This document shows positions 1-10,240 of a DNA stretch of 64,000 nucleotides, piece by piece. Every line of letters starts with the position of its first letter. Position 1 is the stretch's first letter. The translations under genes and the position numbers were made by a program. A model generated the notes under the pieces. It searched no databases, was not told where the DNA came from, and was given only the letters and a program-made list of their open reading frames with translations. The DNA is from Leucocoprinus leucothites (Eukaryota > Basidiomycota > Agaricomycetes > Agaricales > Agaricaceae), in the NCBI GenBank assembly GCA_013368445.1, contig JAACJO010000001.1:310001-374000 (forward strand). The letters are read 5' to 3'.

Positions 1-171
1 TTAATTATCCTAGACGCCGACACAGCCACCAGGACCGAGACTGCGGTTCTAGATTGGGAAGAATACATTGGGAAGTTTGATGTGGAAGAAGAACAATTTG
101 ATGTTGATTGGGACGAGTATAATTGGACGGACGTTATTAGGAGGATCAGGAGGAACGGTTTCGCTGTTTGA
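1..171 (+). CDS. 3' end of an unrecognised protein-coding gene
   Basis: Frame 1 is open from the first base to a TGA at 169-171, giving 56 residues with no start codon in the window. The tail is acidic and Trp-rich (DWEEY, DWDEYNW) and ends in a short basic stretch (IRRIRRNGFAV). That composition looks coding, but I do not recognise the family. The rest of the gene lies upstream of the window, so length and domains cannot be judged. An insertion with direct-repeat flanks begins only about 24 bp after the stop. Confidence 0.5.
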   Translation, partial: LIILDADTATRTETAVLDWEEYIGKFDVEEEQFDVDWDEYNWTDVIRRIRRNGFAV

Positions 172-194
172 TTGTTATGGACTAACAGGACTGA

Positions 195-648
195 TTAACA
201 GACAATGATGGTTTCATGGACATCGCGTTTGGATTTGAACTATTAGATATCTAACTATGATAGCTGTTACATCGGCGGTGTGATGCTAAAACCGAAAATA
301 AACAAGAAATACTAATATTTTCGCGATTTCACACTTAGTATTATAAAAGAATAATGCTATGCCTAAGAGCCCTATAGTGCGATAGCGGTGTAGCTACAAA
401 GCTACTTACTAAGAAGTAATACGGTCAACCAATACGGCAGGCGAGACTGGTAATCTAGTACAGCTGTCCACTGTTATGAACCGTTCCGGGGATTCAAACC
501 CTCAACTTCAGGACACCGCATCTCCGAATTACCGCTTTAGGACTCGAGGGAAACCTCCGCACCGAGAACGATCCGAACGATCTAAAAATAAGGACCAAGG
601 TCTAGAACCGGATCAGAAGAACCAACGGACCGGTTAACAGACAATGAT
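195..648 (-). mobile_element. 424-bp insertion bounded by 15-bp direct repeats, SINE-like
   Basis: The 15-mer ttaacagacaatgat occurs at 195-209 and again at 634-648 with unrelated outer flanks, as a target-site duplication would. On the minus strand, the sequence between them holds a match to the RNA polymerase III B-box, GGTTTGAATCC (plus 490-500), preceded by tRNA-like sequence. A repeat this long suits target-primed reverse transcription (SINE/LINE) better than an LTR element, which makes 4-6 bp. No clear A-box or A-rich tail is visible and the B-box lies about 130 bp from the nearer end, so the SINE assignment is inferred. Confidence 0.4.
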
Positions 649-1951
649 CCGCGTTTTCCACATGTACAAGACAGGAACCTAGCTACCCCGCTGCTTAGCT
701 ACGTCATTTCTGCACTGCTCAGTCATCCAACTGTACTGGCCAAAGCAAACCGATGGTCGCATTGACGTGTCAGGGGCCCTCGGTTAAAGAAAATATCACA
801 GCCGAAATGCTTACCCATGATTAAAAAAGGATTAATGAAAGAAACTCGCGTGGTAGCTACTCCGCTACCCATACGACAACCTAGCGATCGAACGGACCTA
901 CCGGTCGGCGTCGCATTGTAAAAGTATACCCAGTCGAATCCAGGACAATTCAGTCAATTTCTATTAGTCAATTTCGAGTCATACCTATTTCTTTCTAGAA
1001 TATTTCGTCTATTTTCGTATCTCTCAAATAATATAAAAAGGGCCCGACAGCGTGCGGATAGGCAAGGAATCCTACGCCTCTGTAGTGCTATAGGGTGTGC
1101 AGACCACAAACTAAGCATTTGTTGAGTGAATAAGTGATCAACCTTCTAAGAGAACTCTAACAGGAAAGACTCCTACTAGTCAATCTAAGAAATATCCCAA
1201 GACGTCTCGAGTTCGACCTAGCGTCACAGCGAAGTAGCTACCAAGCTAAGAGAGCTTGTAGTTAAAGCGTATAGACTGCACCAGCGCCAGTGTGTGACTG
1301 AGTGGGTGGTTATAGACAAGGTCCAGTTGACCTTAGAGGGAGACAGAGATGACTTCAGGATAAAAGATCTTAGCTATAGCAGTCAACTAAGAGTCGCAAA
1401 CTGTGCACTTAATCAGGATCCTAATACAGTGTTCGAGAATTTCCCAAAGTAAATAAAACAGCATTTAGTTCCCTTGCACATTTCGCATTATTCAGCAGTA
1501 ATTACATAAATCCTCATCAACTACTCATACTTCCCCTCGAATTCGTTAGAGGTTACATTCTAGCTACCTAACTAGTACTCCACTTGACGTTATATCCATA
1601 CGTCAAAGAACCTCTACAGCGGACAGATACGTATTTATCAGAATCATGATAGTGATTTTTGGACTTGTAGTTGTAGTTTCATAGTTTGATATTGTTTCGT
1701 CTAGTCAGTATTTAAGGACTTGTATCTGGAAGATTAAATGCAAGTTTAATCTTTCCTTTGTTTCCCGGACTACTTGTGTTTACTCGCCTTGCCTTGAATT
1801 CACTTGTATCATTGTTGTTGTCTCAAACCTCGCGCTACCTTAGACTTACCTCAAGTCTTCTTGGCCTTCTCTTACTGAGCTTTCGAGAATACTCAAGCTT
1901 ATTAATTGAAGTAGGTTAAAGACCAGTTAGCCACTGTCTTACGTAACCCAA
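649..1951. other. Non-coding, repeat-like stretch with no supported gene
   Basis: No convincing reading frame is present. It is AT-rich with a TATA-like run (ataatataaaaag, near 1028-1040) followed by CT/GA-rich sequence, and has repeated gtagcta/agctac motifs. This looks like the promoter half of an old solo LTR, but I could not find paired ends or a target-site duplication. The truncated end of the outer Copia element meets this stretch near 1950. Confidence 0.3.
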
Positions 1952-4248
1952 TCACGTGTTGTGACACGTGACGTTACTAGGCACTCTGACTGTAAATCTT
2001 AACAGCTCTTCTATGTTAGCTTCATTGACTCGTATAACAGTGTCAAAGAGTACTGTGCCCCAACCTAATACCGGTATAGGTATATCTTTTCCAGCTGTTC
2101 TTACTTTTAAGGGCTCATCGAATGCTTCATAATACATAAAATCATGAATATTATTTGTGTAATGCGATGATACACCTGAGTCGAGTAGCCATAAGTCCTT
2201 GTATCCCCTCACAGAAATATGTTGAAATCTTTCAAACATTTCCCATGAGTCTCAATCAATCTCGGATTCAGTTCTAGACTGAAGTCTTCAAGCTTCTTGA
2301 AGATGATCACCATATAAGATTATCTCAGATTTAGTTCGATCAGATGAGTCAGTTCCTGACAAAGTTCCTCTGGTAGCTGGGCATGCGAATGATAAAGCAA
2401 ATTTATTTGCTGGTTGAATAACTGGTCGCTGTCCAAATCTATCTAAAGATCAATCTTTAAGAGATCGATCTTCTGAAACTTCCCCTAGACCTTTCATCCA
2501 AGGTCACTCCTGCCATGCTTTGCCCTCCTGTGAGAACTGTTTCCAGTCTTCTTGTGCCAGGTGGCGTTGCCATCGACCTTCTTTGTCTTCTTCTTCCTCC
2601 TTCTGGTTGGAAGAGTCATCTTGGGTCTGACAACAAGCATTAGAGCGAGTTCTGATTGGTAAATCATGAGATACGTACCCTGCACTGCATCGGCGATCCT
2701 TGTCAGTCATTTCGCCTTCTGTTGCACTGGCAGATTCAGCAAACAGATCATGGTCTATGACCATACCCTCTTGCCATTCTTCAGCACTTGAAACGCATAG
2801 ATGCGGATTGGTAGCTGGAGTTAGGGAACGGGTGCATTCGACCTCCATCGGTTCCTCGGGAGCCGGCTTCCAATAGCTGTCCCATGGAGTAATCACTGGG
2901 GCGATGTCCAAGGAGTCTACATCCATTGATGTAGGTGGGTTCTGTGGATCCAGGAGGTCAGCGTGAAGGGCCTTCAGTATTTCTGTATGCCACCAGCCTC
3001 GAAGCCAAGCGGGTATGCTCATGGCTTCCTTGACATAATCTTCCAGAGTGTGGTCACATCCAAGACAAAAGCAAGAGTGAGAATGCTCCACAACATCAAT
3101 GTTGTCTTCCACACCCCAGTACTGAGCCCATTTGTTTCGGGTTCATGGGATGCAGTTGAAGATTCCATCATTACAGGTACCACATGGGTGTCTGGTAGGC
3201 ATGGATAGAAAAAACTGATTTTCACTCACATCCACTGGAGGGAGTGTGGGCCATTCTTCCACTGGATCTTCCTGGGTATATCCAATATCCAGTAAGTATT
3301 TGGCATAAATAGCTTTTTTGGATCTGGTCCGTTCTAGTGGAGCATGCTGGAGAATCCAGTGAATCATATGCATTAAGCCTTGATCACAGATCATACACAT
3401 GCAATTGTCGAGATTAGTCAACAGTCCCAAAATGGGTTTCTGCTTAATAATCTCGCGTTTAGTACGCGGTAGGCAAAGTGCTTTTGCTCCACTATTACGG
3501 CAACAGTAATGCCGAACACCATTTTTGTGGTGGGAATTACTCACCAAAGGTCATGGATCGAACTTGGGGGGTTCATCTAACCAATCAAAATTGTGGTTAG
3601 AAGATTCATTTATCATGTTAAGATTACACTCATGATTTCCCATGGTTGGTTCCTGGGGTGCCTTTCGCTTATCGTGCAATCGGCTCGTACCAGGCGTCCC
3701 CATCGTAGAAGGTGTCAGTGGAGCTCCCACTGAAGGAGCTCATGATGGTGTCACTTGCTTCTCTTCAAGTTCATCGGCCTTTCTCTGTCACTGAAGTTCA
3801 GTGGACTTTTTAGGGTCCGAGGACATTACAAGGGTAAACTGGCGGCAGCCAGAGTATACCTTTTTGGGATTTGCGGGAGGATTCTTCTTTGCCGGACCAT
3901 GTCGGTCCTGAAAAATCTCCGCTAATTCTCTGTCATCTCCAAGTAAGACCACAGACTATTCTCGACTGTTAATTTCACTTGGGTCCGTGGAGTACCATCC
4001 AGTGACTTTTCGGTCTTTCTCAACCTGCTCAGCTAGCTCATCCAGAGTTTTAATATCTGAATGTGGTATCCAGCGAGCTTCCTCAGTCTGAGGAGGTGTG
4101 GGAACAATCTTGCGCTTCTTACCATCTTTGGATTTGATGGTAATAGGGCGTGGTCCGGGTGTCAACTTATTTGGCTGATATTTCTGACACAAGTTACCAG
4201 GTGTCAGGGTTTCTAAAGCTAGTTTCCTAGCTTCATTAAGCCCTTCCA
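1952..4248 (-). pseudogene. Cys-rich region plus Copia aspartic protease, one frame with repeated TGA stops
   Basis: One frame runs about 2.3 kb with coding character throughout. It is interrupted by TAG at 3956 and TGA at 3788, 3740, 3551, 3143, 2504, 2450, 2288 and 2252 (left ends), with no TAA before the protease. In order it contains a Lys/Pro-rich part (about 4250-3960), a linker, a cysteine-rich module (about 3510-3040) with NCMCMIC, HPCGTCNDGIFNC and CFCLGC pairs that could bind zinc, an acidic tail, and the protease with WLLDSGVSSHYT. The protease has the Copia DSG and flanking hydrophobics but no downstream integrase. The stops fit C-to-T changes of CGA and CAG codons. Confidence 0.6.
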
Positions 4249-5108
4249 TTATGGTGGCCTTGTTGTTAGCTGATAAGCCATCAAATTTGGCTTTCTCGGT
4301 GGCCTCCAGTCTTTGGAAGATTTCGGACTGGCCATTTCTACATCTGAAGAGACTTTGGATTTTCCTTTTTTGGTGGCCATCCAGTCTTTCTCAGATGGGA
4401 TTCTCGTGTGTTCCCCCCCATTCAGTTGATTCTCCCAATTAATAATCGCATTCACTTTCACGATGGAATAAGGAGATTCTTCTGGTATGAGGAAGTGGTT
4501 ATTCATAGCCATAAGTGTCGGGTGTTCCTGCCGATATTGGTCAGCTTCCCAAACAAGTAACAAAACACTATGAGCCACCTTTTGAGTGGGCTCAAGGTTT
4601 TCGGCATGCCAGACCTTCAGGTATGCTTCTTCAGCATCCTTAAGGGCCTTTTTGGCCGCAAGATGGGCAGTCTCGGCTTGTTGCTTAAGAAGTTTCCTAT
4701 TAGCCCAAACTAAGGGTTTCGGAATGGCAGAGCTCACCAGAATAGGAGAGACTTTGGTATGGGCGGGTGGAGCTGGAGTATGGCTCGATCCCAGAGCAAG
4801 GGGCTGAAAACGATTTCAGTTAATAAACCTATCATCGAATCTAACTCCTTTGCTTACTGGAGTTAATATGGCAGGCGCCACAAACCCGATATGATCATCG
4901 GCAATTGCCACATGAGCCCTATTAGAACCCTTAGCGGGTTTCTTCCCTTGCTTCTTCTTCTTTTGGACTGGAGTCCAATTTCCGAAGGAAGCCAGAGCTG
5001 GGTTTTGTCGCTGTTGCTGAGGGGGACACGCTTGGCCTCCCTGTGCAGCCCAAGCAGCTGCAGCTGCATGCCTCTTACATACACCTTTGCTGACACCTTG
5101 TCCAGGCA
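4249..5108 (-). pseudogene. Gag continuation of the outer Copia element, frame 2, broken by TGA
   Basis: This frame continues the gag. It starts with a basic, Gln/Lys-rich segment (KKKKQGKKPAKG), then a TGA at 4816-4818, then continues in the same frame with an Ala/Lys-rich, probably coiled-coil part (KKALKDAEEAY). Coding character later moves to a third frame within about 4300-4400, where that frame reads QSEIFQRLEATEKAKFDGL. The nominal stop at 4249-4251 is therefore a result of a frameshift. No recognised domain was found. The sequence lies between a Copia gag and a Copia protease, so I infer that it belongs to the element. Confidence 0.5.
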
Positions 5109-6005
5109 TCAGTGGAGCGTTTGGAGCATAGCGGTTGTTGGGGGACCAGCCGGTCCATGCAAGTAGGCGGGCATCATGTTGGAAGCAACGTTAGCATACG
5201 TGCCATTGCTGGCAGCAGCAAGTTGAGGAACAGAAGTAGGAGCATGAGTGTTAGATGATTGAGTTGATTGCATAGTAAGTTGGTGTTGGTTAGACACCCT
5301 ATGCTGGTACTCTGCATTTATACTCGATACGACTGTATCCCATGTAACCATATTCAGAGTAGTGCGGTTTGCTAAATATGTCTGAATGACTGGTTCCCAG
5401 TCATCCGGGAGTGAATGGAGTAAAATCATCGCCCTCAGAAGTTCCGGTATAGTCGTGGCAGTCGGAGAATGCAGCATGTCAGCTGGCCAAGTCATCATTG
5501 TAGTTGCCACATTGGTCGGAACTTGTAAAGCTCCACTAGCTTGTGCAAGCTGAGTGAATAGGGAAGTAAGTTCCGCTACATCGGTAGTAGGGTCTCTTCC
5601 TTTCTTGACTTGGACATGTGAAGCTTTCTTTAGAAGGCTTAGTACGGCTGAAGGTCCAGTCATTCCATACAAATTTCGCAGATGAGCCCAAAGCTCATGC
5701 GATTGTTGGAACCCATGATTCAACATGGAGTTAGGAAGGCTACTATTGATGAGAGCCAAGGCCTGTGAATTCAAATTTGTTCTCCTTCGAATTTCTAATG
5801 CAACTGCATTGGCATCAGCAAACTGTCCAGCTCCTGCGCCCTGCGTGGGTGCATTGAGAGCTCGTTCAGTTACCGTCCATGTGGTCTCTGCACAATCAGA
5901 GACAGTGCATAAGGACATAGCATCTTTGATTCGAAGAGACCAATTTTGATAACGATCCTGGCTGGTTAAGGTAGGAATCAATTCACGGATTTGGTTTGCA
6001 GACAT
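5109..6005 (-). CDS. Gag-like protein of the outer Copia element
   Basis: 298 residues of the UBN2-type Copia gag fold: an N-terminal YQNWSLRIKDAM segment, a central LWAHLRNLYG motif, and LHSLPDDWEPVIQT near residue 200, as in capsid domains of plant and fungal Copia gag proteins. It lacks its own zinc knuckle. It ends at TGA 5109-5111. The next open frame is already coding-like for several codons upstream of that stop, so the original protein continued after a one-base shift, probably in the run of five C's just upstream (ggtccccc on the minus strand). The first ATG follows a 187-bp leader. Confidence 0.7.
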   Translation of the reverse strand: MSANQIRELIPTLTSQDRYQNWSLRIKDAMSLCTVSDCAETTWTVTERALNAPTQGAGAGQFADANAVALEIRRRTNLNSQALALINSSLPNSMLNHGFQQSHELWAHLRNLYGMTGPSAVLSLLKKASHVQVKKGRDPTTDVAELTSLFTQLAQASGALQVPTNVATTMMTWPADMLHSPTATTIPELLRAMILLHSLPDDWEPVIQTYLANRTTLNMVTWDTVVSSINAEYQHRVSNQHQLTMQSTQSSNTHAPTSVPQLAAASNGTYANVASNMMPAYLHGPAGPPTTAMLQTLH

Positions 6006-6191
6006 GGGTACTGTATGAGAAAAAAAGTTTGCAGACAGTTGAAAGTCTACAAATCAGATTTCCATCAGTATGTGATCATGGAAGGTGGTATTGCTACCAT
6101 TCCACAATTACAAGCCATATGGAAGGTTCCCTTTCAAGGAAGAACATTCCATCCGACAACTCTTTGTCAAATTAAGCCAAAGGCGCTGTCC

Positions 6192-6474
6192 TGTTGTAAC
6201 GAGCAGCAGGGATCTAGAGTGAAGATAAACACTCAGAATCGTAGAACGAGACTATATATATTGATAATAATATACCTAGAGTGAAGATAAACACTGTAGG
6301 TAATATAAGTAAAGAGATTTTGTCCATAAAGCAAAATATGCTCACCTCAGAATCGTAGAACGAGACTGAGGTGCACGAAAGGCTACTCGAAAAATAAGAG
6401 AGTGACTTATGTAATACGCGAGGTGGAAAAAGGAGTTAAGTCCGAAAATACTGCGAAGGGGTATATACACAACA
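6192..6474 (-). repeat. 3' LTR of the inner Copia element
   Basis: Direct repeat of 11125-11407, 283 bp. It has internal duplications: a gagtgaagataaacact motif and a cagaatcgtagaacgagact motif each occur twice. The tatatatattgataataata stretch is a candidate promoter/terminator core. Confidence 0.9.
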
Positions 6475-6634
6475 TGCCCACTCAACGAGCAAGTATCTAC
6501 ATGAGACCAAGAGTGGAAATGAAATGAGTGAACTTCACAGTAGCAAGTGCCTTGGTAAGACCGTCGGCAGGCTGCTGGTCTGTAGGGATATATGAAGTTG
6601 AAATGTAGCCAGATTCATCACAATCACAGATGAA

Positions 6635-9600
6635 TCAATATTTCGTGTTGATGTGCTTCGTGCAGTCATTGAGATTCCCAGTGGTGATGAGAATGATGGC
6701 GGACTGGTTATCAGAACGAAGAGGAGTGGGAGTGGTGATCCGAAGGTGAATGGATTCAAAGAAATTTCGAAGCCAAAGGGCTTCCTGACAACCTGTGGCA
6801 GCTGCAATAAACTCAGCCTCAGTAGATGAGGTTGAAACGCAAGCTTGTTTGTGTGAAGCCCAGGTGACAGCACCACCAGCGAGACGAGTAACAAAACCAG
6901 TGATGGACTTACAGTCAGTCCGATCGCCAGCCCAGTCAGAGTCTGAATAGACGACTGGTTCATCAGGTCCTTCTTTAGCTTGATAGACAAGCTTGTAGTC
7001 AGATGTGCCACGTAGGTAGCGAAAAATGTGTTTGACTGCCTTGAGATGAACTTCACCAGGAGCAGCAACATGACAGGCTACAACACCCACTGCATAGGAG
7101 ATGTCCGGACGAGTGCATACACTGGCATACATGAGCGATCCAATGAATTGCTGATACGTCGTGATGTCAACTTCAGGATTTTCCAGAACAGGGAGGGAGA
7201 GGGTGCTCTCCATCAGGGTCTTCACCGGTCGGCAGTCGGCCATGCCATGACATTCAAAGATGTCTTCAATGTACTGAGACTGCAAAAGACTGACTTCCTT
7301 TCGGTCGTCACTTTGCGTCACTTCCATTTGCAGAATCCACTTTGCAGGGCCAAGATCCTTCATGTCGAAACGAGAGTTGAGTTCGGATTTGGCACATTTA
7401 ATGGCAGAAAGGTCGGCAGAGAAAAGGAGAAAGTCATCAACATAGACAGCAATGATGGTGAGTGTGCCGTTATCATTTTTGACAAAAACACCATGATCAG
7501 AAGCGCTGCGAGTGAAGCCCATGGACTCCAATTCAGTGCGGACCTTCTTGTACCACTCACGACCAGCTTGCTTGAGCCCGTAGAGTGCGTGGTTCAGTCG
7601 CCAGACAAGTCCGTCAGTTTCCTTTGCCCCAGGAGGAATCTTCATATAGATCTCCTCGTTGAGATCTCCATTTAGGAATGCAGCCTTTGCATCCATCTGA
7701 TGGATGTACCACTGGTGCTTCGCTGCGAGAGCCAGGAGAGTCCGGATGGTGGCATGTTTCGTCACAGGAGCATAAGTCTCATTGTAGTCTATGCCCTCCA
7801 CTTGTGAGAAGCCTTGGGCGACTAAACGAGCCTTGTAGCGTTCCACCTGGCCGTCAGCATCGAGTTTTCGCTTGAAGACCCATTTGCAGCCAACAACGCG
7901 ATGGTTCTTAGGCCTTGCAACCTCCGTGAACAGCTCCTTCCTTGTAAACTCCTCCAGCTCCTCTGCCATCGCTTTTCTCCACTCAAATGCGTCGGGACGG
8001 GCCATTGCCTCCTCGTAGGTGACGGGGTCACGATCTAGGGACGCCGTTTTCGCGGTTTCATCGCCCACTGAAGCCTGAACAGGCTCAGGTATCTCCTTCT
8101 CCTCTCCAGGACCTTTCTCATCCTCTACCTCCTCCACAGTCGTCTTGACCTTCGGCACACCGGAGTTTCGCCGATATGAGCTACGCTGATACATGGGATC
8201 GTCATCCCGAACAGGAGCACAGCGATTTCGAGTAGAACGACGAAGTTCCGGAGGTGGAATGGGGAGGGGATATGGAGTAGGGAAGATGGTCGATTTTGCG
8301 ATGGATCCGGCCTTGGCGGACGCGTTCGGTGCTCGTGTGGGGGCTTTTGAGGTCGAGGAACTCGAATATGAAGTCCCCTTGTCGACACGTGTCGCCGTTC
8401 TCGTGGTAGAGCGTGTGGATCGAATGGGAGTAGACTGTAGAACATGGCGAAGCTCGGGATCATCGGCTTCATTCGCGGTCTCGTAGTCGGACTCTTCGGA
8501 TGCGTCTGGACTGGGAGCGTCCGTCGCAGGTTGTTTGGAGTCGATCGAGTCAGCGGTTGCCGAGATATCGCCCTCTGAGTTGTCCTCATCACCATCAACC
8601 TTCCCTTTGACCAATAAACCTGGATTTTCGTCGTCCTGACCATCCTGGCCATCGGAGTAAGCGTCAATGACCACTCTAGTATGATCTACTTCACTTCCCT
8701 CGTCGAAACGAACATCTCGTGCTTCAAAAACGCGACCAGAGGGGCGGTGAATGAGAATATAAGCCTTCCTTCTAGCTGAGTACCCCAAGTGAGTGCAGTG
8801 TAACGACTTGCAGCCAAACTTGGCTCGTTTATTCTTGGGAATGAGAGCATGGGCATCACAGCCAAAGACACGAAGATGAGCAATGGAAGGTTTGTTGCCG
8901 GTGTAGGCCTGGTAAGGGGTGATGTCGTTGTCTAGAGTCCGAGTGGGAACTCTGTTGAGTATGTAAGCGGTGTAAGTGACGGCGTGAGACCAGAAACTCT
9001 CTGGTAACTCTGACTCTTGAATCATCACTCGCGCCATGTCAAGGATAGTGTGGTTTACACGCTCTGCTGACCCATTTTCCTGTGGAGTGTCTGGGTTCGT
9101 GATTTCGTGATGAATCCCCTTCGACGCGAAATACTCCTTCAACGATACGGACATGTACTCTCCACCACCATCTGACCGGAAGTGATTCAACCGGTGGCCT
9201 GTCTCGACTTCGGCATGCTCAATAAGACTTTTGAGGTGCCCCTCTGCTTCACTCTTGGACTTCAGCAGCACGACTTTAAGGTAGTGCGAGTGGCCATCTA
9301 GGAACGTCATGAAGTACCGCTCACCACCTCTACCACACAGCTCGATGGGTCCTACAAGGTCCGAGTAAACCCTGTGCAACACGGAGGGGTTCTGGACATC
9401 AGACTCCTTGGGGATAGGAGCCCGAGTTTGCTTGCCTTCGAGACAAGCCTTGCAGGTAGTTGGATCGTGGGCTTCATCATCGGTAAGATGCATGCCCTTC
9501 ACCATGTTCTTCTGAAAGAGCTTCTTTACAGAATGAAGCATGATGTGACTGAGTCGGCGGTGCCATGTGTCAATGGAGCCAGTAGAGGTGTTGGTGGAGG

Positions 9601-10177
9601 CAACGAGTGCAGTCTGGGGGATGGTAGAGTCAACCTCAGAAGCATTTTCGGAGATGTCGATGGAGCAAAGGAGTGAATCCAGGTCACTCCTGGTGGTGAT
9701 ATAGGTATGCTCGGAGGTGAGAGGTGCAGCATTGAGCACGTAGAGATTTCCCTCCTCTCGTGCAGTTGCGATGACTTCACCAGACTTGATGAGCTGACAC
9801 CCAGATTTAGTGAATTTGAGTGTATAACCACATCGACCGAGGGCAGAGACTGACAGAAGATTTCCGCTGAGTTCGGGGATATAGTAGACATTTGGGATGA
9901 GATAGGTGAGTGATTTGCCGTTAACTGTGAGTACGACTTGAACCTGACCGACGCCAATTGCTAGGATGAAGCGTTCATCACCCATCCAGACCCGACGAGG
10001 CTCCTGGAGCTTTTGATAGGTGATGAACCAGTCCCAATGCGAGCTCATGTGCAACGATGCACCTGAATCCACCACCCACTTCGAGGTCATATCGTTCCGA
10101 CCAGCCAGAACCTCTGCCATAAAGAGACGGATCACTTCCTCCGAATTCTCCTGCACCTTCGCCACCTTTGCTGACAT
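6635..10177 (-). CDS. Copia pol polyprotein: protease, integrase, reverse transcriptase, RNase H
   Basis: 1180 residues from the first ATG, though the coding frame continues upstream to the gag stop. Domains in order: aspartic protease (WVVDSGASLHMSS, near residue 35), the integrase zinc domain (WHRRLSHIMLH ... CKACLEGK) and DDE core (DGGGEYMS), a low-complexity linker, reverse transcriptase with YVDDFLLF, and RNase H with YSDSDWAGD. The open frame stops at TGA 6635-6637 inside the conserved HINTKY end of RNase H. The same frame then encodes the usual Copia terminus (QQPADGLTKALA) up to TAG at 6497-6499, so about 45 residues are cut off. All catalytic motifs seen are intact. Confidence 0.93.
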   Translation of the reverse strand: MSAKVAKVQENSEEVIRLFMAEVLAGRNDMTSKWVVDSGASLHMSSHWDWFITYQKLQEPRRVWMGDERFILAIGVGQVQVVLTVNGKSLTYLIPNVYYIPELSGNLLSVSALGRCGYTLKFTKSGCQLIKSGEVIATAREEGNLYVLNAAPLTSEHTYITTRSDLDSLLCSIDISENASEVDSTIPQTALVASTNTSTGSIDTWHRRLSHIMLHSVKKLFQKNMVKGMHLTDDEAHDPTTCKACLEGKQTRAPIPKESDVQNPSVLHRVYSDLVGPIELCGRGGERYFMTFLDGHSHYLKVVLLKSKSEAEGHLKSLIEHAEVETGHRLNHFRSDGGGEYMSVSLKEYFASKGIHHEITNPDTPQENGSAERVNHTILDMARVMIQESELPESFWSHAVTYTAYILNRVPTRTLDNDITPYQAYTGNKPSIAHLRVFGCDAHALIPKNKRAKFGCKSLHCTHLGYSARRKAYILIHRPSGRVFEARDVRFDEGSEVDHTRVVIDAYSDGQDGQDDENPGLLVKGKVDGDEDNSEGDISATADSIDSKQPATDAPSPDASEESDYETANEADDPELRHVLQSTPIRSTRSTTRTATRVDKGTSYSSSSTSKAPTRAPNASAKAGSIAKSTIFPTPYPLPIPPPELRRSTRNRCAPVRDDDPMYQRSSYRRNSGVPKVKTTVEEVEDEKGPGEEKEIPEPVQASVGDETAKTASLDRDPVTYEEAMARPDAFEWRKAMAEELEEFTRKELFTEVARPKNHRVVGCKWVFKRKLDADGQVERYKARLVAQGFSQVEGIDYNETYAPVTKHATIRTLLALAAKHQWYIHQMDAKAAFLNGDLNEEIYMKIPPGAKETDGLVWRLNHALYGLKQAGREWYKKVRTELESMGFTRSASDHGVFVKNDNGTLTIIAVYVDDFLLFSADLSAIKCAKSELNSRFDMKDLGPAKWILQMEVTQSDDRKEVSLLQSQYIEDIFECHGMADCRPVKTLMESTLSLPVLENPEVDITTYQQFIGSLMYASVCTRPDISYAVGVVACHVAAPGEVHLKAVKHIFRYLRGTSDYKLVYQAKEGPDEPVVYSDSDWAGDRTDCKSITGFVTRLAGGAVTWASHKQACVSTSSTEAEFIAAATGCQEALWLRNFFESIHLRITTPTPLRSDNQSAIILITTGNLNDCTKHINTKY

Positions 10178-10240
10178 GTCTCCATCCTTCTTCTCCGATC
10201 CACCTTTACCCTCCTTTGCTGCCAGATCAGCCTTGAGTTT

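Noticed and set aside
470..560. tRNA-Phe-like arm (CTGAAG loop and GGTTTGAATCC) on the minus strand
   Set aside because: Anticodon stem does not pair and no acceptor stem was found; kept only as evidence for a SINE-like insertion.
4247..4251. TAATG stop/start overlap as a reinitiation signal
   Set aside because: The downstream frame is coding-like well upstream of this ATG, so a frameshift near 4300-4400 explains it better than reinitiation.
4251..4442. Plus-strand open frame over the outer Copia element
   Set aside because: It is the antisense of a coding-like retroelement frame and has no domain.
7028..7675. 215-codon plus-strand frame inside Copia pol
   Set aside because: Mirror of the reverse transcriptase/RNase H coding strand; no independent coding signal.
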